Below, in pieces: positions 16,099 through 24,095 of a stretch of 64,000 bases of DNA. How positions within the stretch are numbered: the first letter of the stretch is position 1; each line of letters starts with the position of its first letter. The position numbers were made by a program, and so were the translations under genes. The stretch comes from SIG607 sp036307305. Its GTDB lineage: Bacteria > Bacillota > Clostridia > Oscillospirales > Acutalibacteraceae. The notes beneath the pieces are model-generated. The model had not been told where the DNA came from, searched no databases, and saw only the letters and a program-made list of their open reading frames with translations. The stretch covers positions 1 through 64,000 of the forward strand of contig JAXJXV010000023.1 in assembly GCA_036307305.1 (NCBI GenBank), read 5' to 3'.

Positions 16099-16192
16099 AT
16101 TATTTCAAAATAGTATCAAAAATGTTAAAAAATAATCGGTTTTGCTATTGAAATACCCCGTTGGTAATTTTATACTTAAATGGGTGATTAAT

Positions 16193-16339
16193 ATGGATAA
16201 AACCTTTTTAGGAAAAACGCTTATCGTAACAGGTGGCGCATCGGGAATAGGACTTCTTACTGCTCAGTGCTTTGCGCAAGAGGGCGGAAACTCGGTTCTT
16301 GTGGACGTTGACGAAGTTCAGCTTGCGAAAGAAATATAG
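16193..16339 (+). pseudogene. Truncated short-chain dehydrogenase (N-terminal fragment)
   Basis: 48 residues: MDKTFLGKTLIVTGGASGIG opens a Rossmann fold with the SDR cofactor motif TGGASGIG, then GGNSVLVDVDEVQLAKEI and a stop. The catalytic Ser-Tyr-Lys part, normally another 200 residues, is gone, and the following sequence enters the dehydratase gene. It is a remnant rather than a functional enzyme. Confidence 0.75.
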
Positions 16340-16369
16340 AGAGAGATAAAATACACGGAGGAAAATAAT

Positions 16370-17131
16370 ATGAGACCTACTTTTTTAACATATAATAAAC
16401 CGCTTCTTTGCGCTATGATACAGGCAAGTACTCCTGAGGATGCTATTTGTCAGATAGTGAACGCTTCCTATGACGGAGCAGAGGCTTTTGGTATTCAGCT
16501 TGAGGTGCTGAAAAGGGAATACAGAGATTTAGAAACCCTTAAAAAGATTTTTTCATACTGTGAAAACAAACCTATTTATTTAACAAGCTATCGCTATTCA
16601 AACAGTGATGGATATACAGACGACCAGTGCGCTGAGCTTCTGCTCTTAGGTCTTAGCGCTGGAGGAACCCTTTGTGATATTATGGGAGATATGTTCAATA
16701 AGGATAAATATGAACTTACCTATGATGAGGAAGCTGTAGAAAAGCAAAAAGCTCTTGCAAAAAAGATACACGAAATGGGCGGAGAAGTGCTTATTTCAAG
16801 TCATCTCGGTACCTTTGTTCCTGAAGAGGAGGTTGTAAAAATCGCCTTGGCTCAGCAGGAAAGAGGCGCTGACGTGGTAAAAATTGTAAACCACGCTCAG
16901 ACACATGAGCAGTTAATGGAGGATATACGCATCTGTGACCGCTTAAACAGTGAGCTTGACACCAAATTCCTTTACCTTGCCAACGGTCCCCACTGTAAGC
17001 TTCTTCGTCAGATGGGCGCTGCTCTCGGCTGTTGTATGTATCTTTGTGTACAGCACTATCTACCTATAAGCAGTAAGGAACAGCCAAAGTTATCGGCAAC
17101 TAAACAATTAAGAGATGCCATGTTCAACTAA
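16370..17131 (+). CDS. Type I 3-dehydroquinate dehydratase-like protein
   Basis: 253 residues, the normal size of type I AroD, a cytoplasmic TIM barrel that dehydrates 3-dehydroquinate through a Schiff base in the shikimate pathway. The expected catalytic His is in EVLISSHLGTF and the Schiff-base Lys in ADVVKIVNHAQT; an acidic/aromatic strand (PIYLTSYRYSNSDG) occupies the position of the substrate-binding EMR segment but lacks a clear EFR/Arg match, so substrate may differ. It follows an SDR remnant, hinting at a former quinate/shikimate utilisation locus. GGAGG precedes the ATG. Confidence 0.75.
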   Translation: MRPTFLTYNKPLLCAMIQASTPEDAICQIVNASYDGAEAFGIQLEVLKREYRDLETLKKIFSYCENKPIYLTSYRYSNSDGYTDDQCAELLLLGLSAGGTLCDIMGDMFNKDKYELTYDEEAVEKQKALAKKIHEMGGEVLISSHLGTFVPEEEVVKIALAQQERGADVVKIVNHAQTHEQLMEDIRICDRLNSELDTKFLYLANGPHCKLLRQMGAALGCCMYLCVQHYLPISSKEQPKLSATKQLRDAMFN

Positions 17132-17137
17132 ATTTGT

Positions 17138-17415
17138 CCATAGCGCTGTTTTTTGTTCGGGGCGGTATAAAAATACAGCACCACTCACTTCAAAATCAGC
17201 GCTATGAACAAATTAACCATAGCGCTGTTTTTTGTTCGGGGCGGTATAAAAATACAGCACCACTTACTTCAAAATCAGCGCTATGAACAAATTAACCATA
17301 GCACCGTTTTTGTTCTGGGCGGTAAAAATACAGCACCACTCACTTCAAAATCAGCGCTATGAACAAATTAACCATAGCGCTGTTTTTTGTTCTGGGCGGT
17401 AAAAATACAGCACCG
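17138..17415 (+). repeat. Tandem 79-bp repeat forming serial terminator-like hairpins
   Basis: Four head-to-tail copies begin at 17138, 17217, 17296 and 17372 (units of 79, 79 and 76 bp, the last partial). Across each junction CAGCGCTATG pairs with CATAGCGCTG and is followed by TTTTTT, the form of an intrinsic terminator; the third junction carries a variant arm (CATAGCACCG). The array fills the gap between the dehydratase and the quinone oxidoreductase genes. Confidence 0.9.
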
Positions 17416-17454
17416 CTTTTATTCGGTGAAAACTATTTTGAAGGAGATATATAA

Positions 17455-18438
17455 ATGAAAGCTATATTAGTCGGAAAAAATCAGGTGCTTAGTTGGAGCG
17501 AAGTAGAAAATCCAGTTATAAAAAGTGAAGAGATACTTGTTGAAATTCACTACGCCGCATTAAACCGCGCTGACCTTATGCAGAGAGCAGGAGATTATCC
17601 TCCTCCTGCAGGTTGTCCTGAATGGATGGGACTTGAAATTTCAGGTGTTATAGTAGAAATGGGCGCGGAAGCCAAAGCAAAATCCACCTATAAAATAGGG
17701 GATAAGGTATGCGCACTTCTTGGCGGCGGCGGTTATGCCGAGTATGTTGCCGTAAAATACGATATGCTTATGCCTATTCCCGAAAATTGCTCTATGTTAG
17801 AGGCGGCTGCTATGCCCGAAGCCTTTGCAACAGCATATCTTAATCTTTTTATGGAGGGCAATATTAAAGAGGGCAACACTCTGCTTATGAATGCAGGTGC
17901 GAGTGGACTTGCAAGTGTTATTATTCCTATGGCTAAGGCTTTTGGAATACGGGTAATCACCACCATTATTGATGAAAATAAACGTGCTGCTGTTGAAATG
18001 CTGGGCGCAGATATAGTTGTTAATACCTTAAATGAGGATATTGTAGAGGTACTAAAAGCAGAGCTTGACAAAGGACACAGCGTCGACGTGGCTATTGACT
18101 GCTTAGGTGGAGAAATTATGGGTAAATGTATTCACTACTTAACACATGGCGCCCGTTGGATAATGATTGCCGCTCTTGCAGGACAGTTTACACAGATTGA
18201 CCTTAAAAACATATACGTGAGAAACGTAAGAATTATAGGCAGTACCTTGAGAAGCCGCGCTCCTGAGGTTAAGGCGCAGATTCTTGCTGACCTTGTAAAG
18301 AATATTTGGCCTAAGGTGGCTTCAGGAGAGGTAAAACCCACAATTGATACCGTGCTTCCTATTACAGAAGCCGAAGCCGCACACGCCCTGCTTGCTGAAA
18401 ACAAGAGCTGTGGTAAGGTAGTGTTAAAGGTAAAATAA
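17455..18438 (+). CDS. NAD(P)H quinone oxidoreductase, PIG3-type MDR
   Basis: 327 residues of the medium-chain dehydrogenase/reductase superfamily. The N-terminal GroES-like domain contains HYAALNRADLMQRAGDYPPP and GLEISGVIVEMG, signatures of the zinc-free PIG3 (TP53I3) quinone reductase group; the Rossmann part has LLMNAGASGLASVIIPMAKA. Zinc-ligand cysteines are absent. It should reduce quinones or related aldehydes with NADPH. GAAGGAGATAT at 17440-17450 is a good ribosome binding site, and the tandem terminator array isolates it from upstream transcription. Confidence 0.88.
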   Translation: MKAILVGKNQVLSWSEVENPVIKSEEILVEIHYAALNRADLMQRAGDYPPPAGCPEWMGLEISGVIVEMGAEAKAKSTYKIGDKVCALLGGGGYAEYVAVKYDMLMPIPENCSMLEAAAMPEAFATAYLNLFMEGNIKEGNTLLMNAGASGLASVIIPMAKAFGIRVITTIIDENKRAAVEMLGADIVVNTLNEDIVEVLKAELDKGHSVDVAIDCLGGEIMGKCIHYLTHGARWIMIAALAGQFTQIDLKNIYVRNVRIIGSTLRSRAPEVKAQILADLVKNIWPKVASGEVKPTIDTVLPITEAEAAHALLAENKSCGKVVLKVK

Positions 18439-18458
18439 CTAAAAGATGTGCATAACGT

Positions 18459-18493
18459 AAAAACAGGCGGACTTCTTGTCCACCTGTTTTTTT
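18459..18493 (+). terminator. Terminator of the quinone oxidoreductase gene
   Basis: Stem AACAGGCGGAC/GTCCACCTGTT with one mismatch, then seven T. The loop and inner stem again resemble the dispersed AAGAA/TTCTT hairpin. Confidence 0.75.
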
Positions 18494-18507
18494 ACTGTAT
18501 TGTATAT

Positions 18508-18560
18508 TAGTAGGGGCGGAATTGTTTTCCGCCCGTCACTACTCCCTAATTCCTAATTCC
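18508..18560. repeat. Dispersed hairpin repeat, copy with heptamer tail
   Basis: TAGGGGCGGA-ATTGT-TTTCCGCCC followed by CTACTCCCTAATTCCTAATT. The tail encodes the last residues and the stop codon (TAG, 18539-18541) of the minus-strand zinc-ribbon gene, so the repeat has become part of a coding sequence. Confidence 0.75.
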
Positions 18561-18889
18561 TCTTTCATTTCACATATTATTTTTTTCAGTTCTTCCAATT
18601 TAGCCATATCTAATCCTGTTCCGTAAGTTCTTTTTAAATAATCTATTTTTTGTTTGTTTTTTTCCATAAAAATCAAAAATTCTTTTATGTCCAAACGCTC
18701 TATTTCACAGCCACAAACAACACATTTTCCATTTTTCGTCTTTTTTTGATATGCGCCACAAGCAGGACAATCAGTTATAGCATCAGTTGACGCGCTTTTG
18801 TAGGTATACTTTTTTGTATTCAAATATCTGTTTTCGATACTGTAAACTCCCTTTTCATCAGGTTCGCAAATAATTATTAATTTATCCAT
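18539..18889 (-). CDS. Zinc-ribbon protein of unknown function
   Basis: 116 residues from ATG 18889, with GGAG at 18898-18901. A short N-terminal beta part is followed by a zinc ribbon with CPACG and CVVCG (about residues 40-60) and a helical C-terminal half rich in Lys/Glu (EFLIFMEKNKQKIDYLKRTY). The last residues (ELGIRE) come from the inserted heptamer repeat. The gene is preceded by a promoter, a structured RNA and an intrinsic terminator directly before the ribosome binding site, so expression is probably controlled by attenuation. No family name assigned. Confidence 0.65.
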   Translation of the reverse strand: MDKLIIICEPDEKGVYSIENRYLNTKKYTYKSASTDAITDCPACGAYQKKTKNGKCVVCGCEIERLDIKEFLIFMEKNKQKIDYLKRTYGTGLDMAKLEELKKIICEMKEELGIRE

Positions 18890-18903
18890 AATTTTTACTC
18901 CGT

Positions 18904-19048
18904 TAAAAAAATGCGTGGCAGAGCCACGCACGAAAAACGCAGTCTGCTACTGTTGCAACACAGATTAACCCAACACGGAATAATAAAGCAAGACATACAT
19001 TTTTGCTAATAGTATGTCCGCGTTGGGTAATATTAATCTAGTGTTGCA
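18904..19048 (-). ncRNA. Candidate structured leader RNA with attenuator
   Basis: The predicted transcript starts near 19048. Its 5' end (TGCAACAC...AGATTAA...CCCAACGCGG) pairs with 18954-18978 in three helices, TGCAACAC/GTGTTGCA, AGATTAA/TTAATCT and CCCAAC/GTTGGG, enclosing a hairpin with arms GACATAC/GTATGTC. A terminator hairpin (TGCGTGGC/GCCACGCA, 18912-18930) with seven T follows and abuts the zinc-ribbon gene's ribosome binding site. It does not match any riboswitch consensus that I recognise. Confidence 0.6.
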
Positions 19049-19053
19049 TCTTT

Positions 19054-19082
19054 AGTATACCACATTATAATATAAAAAACAA
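19054..19082 (-). promoter_or_regulatory. Promoter of the structured RNA
   Basis: On the minus strand TTGTTT (19082-19077), a 17-base spacer and TATACT (19059-19054). The expected start is seven bases further on, exactly at the first paired base of the RNA. Confidence 0.65.
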
Positions 19083-19093
19083 GAATAAAAAAA

Positions 19094-19230
19094 CGGGAGG
19101 ATAACAAATCCTCCCCTACAAACTATCAGAGTAGAGACTATATTGCACATCAGTAGGGGCGGAATTGTTTTCCGCCCGTCCCTACTCCCTACTCCCTACT
19201 CCCTACTCCCTATTCCCTAATTCCTAATCC
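19094..19230. repeat. Dispersed hairpin repeat with tandem CCCTACT heptamers
   Basis: GGGAGGATAACAAATCCTCCC, then the conserved ACAAACTATCAG segment, then TAGGGGCGGAATTGTTTTCCGCCC and about seven heptamers of the type CCCTACT/CCCTAAT reaching the manA stop codon. It is the inverse of the copy at 48150-48250. Confidence 0.8.
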
Positions 19231-20181
19231 CTACTTACCGGGCGTGTGGGATAGAATTGCAGTGAAGCTTCCGTTAAGTGTAACCTTTCCCATATCAGCG
19301 GGAACAAAAAACGTGTCGAACTGACCGAAAGGCTCACCGTTTATTTCGCCGCTTCCGTCAATAATAAATACACAAACGAAGCTGAAGCTTGGGGCAAAGG
19401 AATATTCACCGTCTATTTCAATCTTCAAGGCTTCAAAGTATGAACAGGTGGAAAGCAGAGTTTTACTGCCGTTTTCTACTTTTTCGGCGGTTTTTATTTT
19501 TTCCTGTGTCATAGGTGTCAGATTAGATACCCTGACGGCTTTTTCGGTATGAAGCTCTCTGGGTTTGCCGTCAGCGCCTACTCTGCCGAAATCATAAACG
19601 CGGTACGTAACGTTGGAATTCTGCTGTACCTCAGCAATTAAAAGCCCTGCGCCAATAGCGTGAATCGTACCTGAGGGTATAAAATAGCTTTCTCCTGCTT
19701 TACAGGGCTGAAAACACAGCACGTCTTCTATAGTGTTATTCTCAATAGCTTCTTTAAGCTGGTTTTGTGTTATTTCGCTTTTTACACCGTAATAAATTCC
19801 TGCGCCCTCTTTTGCGCCGAGAATATACCACATTTCAGTTTTGCCGTACTGTCCTTCATTTGCAAGGGCGTATTCATCACTGGGATGCACCTGTATGGAA
19901 AGGCTTTGCTCGGCATCAATAATTTTCACCATCTGGGGAAACATTTCAAATTCTGCGGCTTTTTTGCCAAGAGCAGCTTCGCCTAAAATTTCCACAGCCT
20001 CGCTTAAGGTTTTGCCGTCAAGACTTCCGCCCTTAACAACGCTTTGCCCATCCTTGTGGGTAGAAAAAACCCAGCTTTCAGCAACCTTATCCATATCGGT
20101 TATATTGTATTTTTCTTTAAGAATTTGTCCACCCCATAAGTAGTCCTTAAATGCAGGGGATAAACGCAGTATTTCGCTCAT
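19231..20181 (-). CDS. manA: Mannose-6-phosphate isomerase, class I
   Basis: 316 residues from ATG 20181 (GGAG at 20191-20194). It interconverts mannose-6-phosphate and fructose-6-phosphate. The zinc-site motifs are present: QSLSIQVHPSDEYALANEGQ, KTEMWYIL and the GTIHAIG strand. Length fits the shorter Firmicutes class I enzymes. It lies downstream of the phage-like module but is separated from it by a terminator hairpin at 20200-20230, so it is its own unit. Mannose supply may feed the surface-polysaccharide genes near 58-60 kb, which is inference. Confidence 0.93.
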   Translation of the reverse strand: MSEILRLSPAFKDYLWGGQILKEKYNITDMDKVAESWVFSTHKDGQSVVKGGSLDGKTLSEAVEILGEAALGKKAAEFEMFPQMVKIIDAEQSLSIQVHPSDEYALANEGQYGKTEMWYILGAKEGAGIYYGVKSEITQNQLKEAIENNTIEDVLCFQPCKAGESYFIPSGTIHAIGAGLLIAEVQQNSNVTYRVYDFGRVGADGKPRELHTEKAVRVSNLTPMTQEKIKTAEKVENGSKTLLSTCSYFEALKIEIDGEYSFAPSFSFVCVFIIDGSGEINGEPFGQFDTFFVPADMGKVTLNGSFTAILSHTPGK

Positions 20182-20198
20182 ATATATCTTCTCCAAAT

Positions 20199-20231
20199 AA
20201 ATAATAGACAGCTTTCAGCCGTCTATTATTT
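20199..20231 (-). terminator. Terminator at the end of the virion module
   Basis: AATAATAGAC (20200-20209) pairs with GTCTATTATT (20221-20230); the minus strand continues T-rich. It separates holin from manA. Confidence 0.65.
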
Positions 20232-20262
20232 TACATTTAAAAGAAAGGTTTGTCAATATTAT

Positions 20263-20532
20263 TTAGGTGGGCTTTATGTTATGAGTTGTATCGTATTCTT
20301 TAACCGCCATAAAAAATCTGTCGGCTTTTTTTGCGGCGTAAGAAAAGCTGTTATTATACCACCAAGAGCAGATAATTGAACCTGCCTCTATAAGCATTTC
20401 CACGGTTGAAGCTATAAAGCTTTCGTTTGTGTTGATTAAATCAAGACCGAAACGTTCGAGAATCATATTTATAACCACAATGGAGGTCATAATGGTTCTT
20501 ATAATGGTACCCTTTGTAATTTTAAGTTTCAT
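20263..20532 (-). CDS. SPP1/XhlB-type phage holin
   Basis: 89 residues. Residues 8-26 (IIRTIMTSIVVINMILERF) form the first hydrophobic helix and a second, shorter one ends in SIICSWWYNNSFSYAAKKAD, the W-W-x-NNSF signature of the SPP1/XhlB holin family. Holins open the membrane to release a cell-wall enzyme. It is the last gene of the virion module and starts one base from the stop of the glycosidase-like lipoprotein gene, suggesting the two work together in cell exit. Confidence 0.85.
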   Translation of the reverse strand: MKLKITKGTIIRTIMTSIVVINMILERFGLDLINTNESFIASTVEMLIEAGSIICSWWYNNSFSYAAKKADRFFMAVKEYDTTHNIKPT

Positions 20533-20533
20533 A

Positions 20534-21673
20534 TTATTTCTCCTTAATGATATTTTTTATATTTTCATTTTGTTTTTTGAAATTTTCTTCTTCCTTAAAT
20601 AAATAGGAAGACGAGAAGAAAACAGCGCCCTTTATATCAGCCTGATTTTTTATATGTAAAAGCTGTCGGGCTACTATATCAGTGCCGTTTTCCCATTCGG
20701 CATTATCGAGGGAGTTGTCAGTATCCAGCTTATAAGGCGCAAGACCTATATAAAGCGTAGTATCTGTATTCTGTGTCAGTTTTATCCAATCGATTGTAAG
20801 CTGTTCAAAGGTGAATTTTTCTATGGGGTAGTCAAAACCGAAATAAAGCTGAGGGATAACCGCGTCTATATATCCCGCTTTGCACCAGCTTTGCACGTCG
20901 GCGTACAGAATGCCGTAGTTTTTTTCTATATCTGCAGAGGGACTGACCGAAAAGCAAACGTCCTTTCCACTGCTTTTGATGGCGCTGTATACACCTGAAA
21001 TCAGCATATTAACGTTTATTCTGCGCCAGTCGTCAAGGCTTAAGGGATTTACGGCAGATGATGCATATTGAGTATACTCTTTTATGTCAAAGCTTTCATC
21101 TGTGGTAGGATAAAAGTAGTCGTCAAAGTGTATTCCGTCAATATCGTAAGCAGTAATTATTTCCCTTACGCCGTCTATAACAAGACGACGCGCATGGGCA
21201 GAAGCAGGGTTAAGATAAAGACCGTTTTGAGTCTGACCAAGCAAAGATGGGTTGCTTATTACAGGACTTAGCGGGTCAAGAGAAGCAATATCCCCCGATA
21301 AAGCCACGCGGTAAGGATTTATCCAGCCGTGAAATTCAAGGCTGTACTTTTTACATAGATTTATCATAGTTGACAGAGCATCTCCTGTATACTGCTGAGC
21401 TAACTGATTTTTCGGGAATATACCTGAGGGATAAATGCTGTCGCAAAAGGCTCTGACGTGGACAAAAAGAGCAGTAATACCCATATCCTTTGCTTTTATG
21501 CAAAGCTGTTCAAAGCCGTAGTCAAAATTGTCTGCTATACCGTTAAGCTCAGAATAGGTGACCCACATTCCGTACAGCATAGCGTCGTTGTTATTTTCCT
21601 TTAAATCAGGCTCCTTTACGGAGCAACCGCACAGCAGCAGGATAATAAGAAATACAGCCAAAAATTTTTTCAT
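20534..21673 (-). CDS. Secreted GH10-like (DUF187) glycosidase lipoprotein
   Basis: 379 residues. The N-terminus MKKFLAVFLIILLLCGCSVK is a lipoprotein signal with Cys17 in the lipobox. The body is the glycosyl-hydrolase-like family 10 fold (GHL10/DUF187): GMWVTYSELNGIA, FVHVRAFCDSIYPS, LEFHGWINPYRV, IDGIHFDDYFYPT with the candidate catalytic acid, then CFSVSPSADIEKN and DAVIPQLYFGF. Such enzymes act on cell-wall or surface glycans. Being a lipoprotein is odd for a phage lysin; it would sit outside the producing cell's membrane. Position between the tail protein and the holin argues for a lysis or wall-remodelling role. Confidence 0.8.
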   Translation of the reverse strand: MKKFLAVFLIILLLCGCSVKEPDLKENNNDAMLYGMWVTYSELNGIADNFDYGFEQLCIKAKDMGITALFVHVRAFCDSIYPSGIFPKNQLAQQYTGDALSTMINLCKKYSLEFHGWINPYRVALSGDIASLDPLSPVISNPSLLGQTQNGLYLNPASAHARRLVIDGVREIITAYDIDGIHFDDYFYPTTDESFDIKEYTQYASSAVNPLSLDDWRRINVNMLISGVYSAIKSSGKDVCFSVSPSADIEKNYGILYADVQSWCKAGYIDAVIPQLYFGFDYPIEKFTFEQLTIDWIKLTQNTDTTLYIGLAPYKLDTDNSLDNAEWENGTDIVARQLLHIKNQADIKGAVFFSSSYLFKEEENFKKQNENIKNIIKEK

Positions 21674-21678
21674 AACGG

Positions 21679-23751
21679 TTACCTTTCCAGTTTTTCTATT
21701 TTAATTTCGCCAAGCCTTATAGTACCTGCGCCTTTTATACGAATTCCAATTTTACCCTTTCTGCAGTACATAGGAATAACGTAATTGCGGTAGGCGTTTT
21801 TGCCCTCTACTTCAAAGCTGTGGACAGTTTGATTTTCGTCAAAAAGCTCTATGGTGGCTTTTTGGGTTATGTGTGCCCGTATAAGAATTTCAGCAAGCTC
21901 TGCTTCGCTGTCTCCGAGTAAAGCCGTAGCAAAGGAGTAGCTTATGGGTACAGCGGTTGGATTGCCGTCTTTATCGTAAACAAGGTCGCTGTTTCCCGAC
22001 AGTGAGGAAATAAAGAAGCAGTTAGTATATCGGTCTGCCATAACGAAATAGGTGTTGCCGCACAGCATAAAGCTGTCAACAATTATATAGTCCTTAGGGG
22101 TTTCCCAATAAAACCACGAAAGACCGCTGTATTTTTTATCGGCGCTTTTATGACCAGACAGATAAACAAAACCGCTGACCAGACTGTCCATAAGAAAAAT
22201 TTTTGAACCGGTAGAGAGTCCGTAATATCCATTTATCAAAAAGGCGCGCATATGCTTCTTTTCCTCTTCGGAAAGAGCTTTAAGACTGTTCTTTATATCG
22301 GCAGAAAGCTCGTAAACACTGCCCTCGGTGTAAAGATTACTGCCATAAAGGGTATATACGGCGCCGTCGCTGTGATACCATACAACACGGTTACCGCATA
22401 TTTTTATGGTCTGCGGACGGTCACAGCCTATAAAGTTGGTTATTCTCACTACTTTAGCGGTGGGACGGGGGACGTCATCAATAGAAATATCATTTCTTAA
22501 TTTGTCGTCAGACAGCTCTGCAGAGCCGTTGATACTGATTCTGTATACCTCCCGCTCTTTAAAGGCTATAATATAGCGGTTTTGCTGAGACAGAGCCGTT
22601 ATATCTCCCATATCATCGCCAACCTCAAAGCTGTTTTTTTCGCAAAAGTAAAGAGGTTTGTTTTTGCCCGAATAGAAAATTTTATGTCCGTTCTTTTCTC
22701 CGCCCGTTAAAAACAGTCGGCAATCGCAGTTTATTGGCTTTATCCGTCGGCTGAGCAATTCATAGGCGGTCATTACAGTATCAGTATATGCGCAAATTCG
22801 TATAGAATTGTCGTAACTCATTCGTTGCAGAGCATAAATTTCATTTCCGTTATACGACGTGACTATTCCTGTGCTGCGGTCAATCTTAAAGTATAAATCT
22901 ATATTCATAAAATGTTGGGTGTCGGAATATTCCTCGTTTGGCGGTATACGGAAGTATTTAAAGCTTACGGGATTGGTATAATAATAGATTTTCACTTCGC
23001 TGTCCTGAGTTACCGTGTAGGGCAATACGTATTGATGGGACTCATCGTCACAGAAATAGTCAGCCTCAAAAGCGCCGTTTAAAATATTTGGGGATTCGGG
23101 ATATACCGTAGGCTTTACGGGAACGTCTTTGTGTTCAATGTATTGCCTACCCCGTCCGTTTTTCATAACCAGCGGACAGTAAAAGGAATTAGTAGAAACA
23201 AAGTGAGTTCCTGAGCAGTCGGAGTTCATTTCATAGTATTTAACCTGTTTTACGGTTTCGCCCGTACTGAGCGAAACGCTTTTGGTTGGAATTATAATAT
23301 AAATACCGTTTCCTTTTCTTGCCGTATCCTTTATGAAAAGAATGTTTTTAACCTCGTAGCCTGAGCCCATATTGGGCGGAACAAGTTCAATGGTGAAAAG
23401 ATGCTTGGTCTGCGCAGTGTTGTTAACGGCGTAAAAGCTGATTTCCGTACGCTCGTAGTATACCTCTCTCACAAGCGCCATAAGACTTGAATAACCGAAT
23501 ACCTCGGTAAAGGGGAAGTCGGCAAAAAACACCTTTTGCTCGTCGGTTAAATATCCGTTTTCAGACAGCAGTCCGCCGCTTTTAAAAAAGGCAGGGCGGT
23601 TTGTAATAATACCCTCGTCGTTCCAGAGGTTACTGCCAAAGCTTAGTTTATCGTTCCTCAGGGACAGTGGGTCGTGAGCCGTGATGATTCCTGTCATTCC
23701 AATAGCAGTACGGGATTTTTTGCCTTTTGTTTTGGGGGTTGGAAATTTCAT
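21679..23751 (-). CDS. Tail/DNA-stabilisation protein, P22 gp10-like
   Basis: 690 residues from ATG 23751 with GAGGTG as ribosome binding site; an in-frame GTG three codons earlier is weaker. Beta-rich throughout with no signal peptide. The stretches LRNDKLSFGSNLWNDEG near residue 30, LFLTGGEKNGHKIFYSG and DITALSQQNRYIIAFKEREV resemble the propeller of P22 gp10 and related tail-hub proteins of short-tailed phages. Homology is judged from pattern only. The gene follows portal and adaptor genes, the place of such proteins in podoviruses, and no tape-measure or sheath gene is present. Confidence 0.6.
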   Translation of the reverse strand: MKFPTPKTKGKKSRTAIGMTGIITAHDPLSLRNDKLSFGSNLWNDEGIITNRPAFFKSGGLLSENGYLTDEQKVFFADFPFTEVFGYSSLMALVREVYYERTEISFYAVNNTAQTKHLFTIELVPPNMGSGYEVKNILFIKDTARKGNGIYIIIPTKSVSLSTGETVKQVKYYEMNSDCSGTHFVSTNSFYCPLVMKNGRGRQYIEHKDVPVKPTVYPESPNILNGAFEADYFCDDESHQYVLPYTVTQDSEVKIYYYTNPVSFKYFRIPPNEEYSDTQHFMNIDLYFKIDRSTGIVTSYNGNEIYALQRMSYDNSIRICAYTDTVMTAYELLSRRIKPINCDCRLFLTGGEKNGHKIFYSGKNKPLYFCEKNSFEVGDDMGDITALSQQNRYIIAFKEREVYRISINGSAELSDDKLRNDISIDDVPRPTAKVVRITNFIGCDRPQTIKICGNRVVWYHSDGAVYTLYGSNLYTEGSVYELSADIKNSLKALSEEEKKHMRAFLINGYYGLSTGSKIFLMDSLVSGFVYLSGHKSADKKYSGLSWFYWETPKDYIIVDSFMLCGNTYFVMADRYTNCFFISSLSGNSDLVYDKDGNPTAVPISYSFATALLGDSEAELAEILIRAHITQKATIELFDENQTVHSFEVEGKNAYRNYVIPMYCRKGKIGIRIKGAGTIRLGEIKIEKLER

Positions 23752-24095
23752 TATATGCACCTCAGGTCGTTACTGAAAATATCCTTGCGCGTCTTTGTAT
23801 CAGAAAGGGCTTTTGCGCGTTTCTGGGTGTAAAGCACCGAAAGAAACTCGCTTCTTTCACTGTCCTGATGATGAAGAGCGATATAATACGCTATACCGAA
23901 AATAAGAGCAGCATAAAGCTCGTCTGAAACACTGATATCCTCTAATAAATTAGATACTGTGTTCAGGGATAAATCGGTAAGGGCAGAGTTAATAAAAATG
24001 ATAGTATCAGGCTTTTCGTCAGAAACGAGATACTCCTCGTTATTTCTCTGTCCCGAAACGGACAGAGCCTTTTTATATAATTCAATTGCTTTCAT
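23751..24095 (-). CDS. Probable head-tail adaptor protein
   Basis: 114 residues, mostly helical (MKAIELYKKALSVSGQRNNE, LNTVSNLLEDISVSDELYAA, FGIAYYIALHHQDSERSEFL). Size, helical content and position directly after the portal fit the P22 gp4-like/gp6-like connector class. It overlaps the portal gene by 14 bases and the tail gene's start by one base, so the three are translationally coupled. The family is inferred from context; there is no residue-level motif. Confidence 0.6.
   Translation of the reverse strand: MKAIELYKKALSVSGQRNNEEYLVSDEKPDTIIFINSALTDLSLNTVSNLLEDISVSDELYAALIFGIAYYIALHHQDSERSEFLSVLYTQKRAKALSDTKTRKDIFSNDLRCI

Noticed and set aside
17138..17415. CRISPR-like or attachment-site repeat
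   Set aside because: Units are identical over their whole length with no unique spacers; the structure is that of tandem terminators.
18904..19048. 6S RNA or T-box leader
   Set aside because: The paired region is too short for 6S RNA and lacks the central bubble; no T-box sequence or specifier loop was seen and the downstream gene is not an amino-acid gene.
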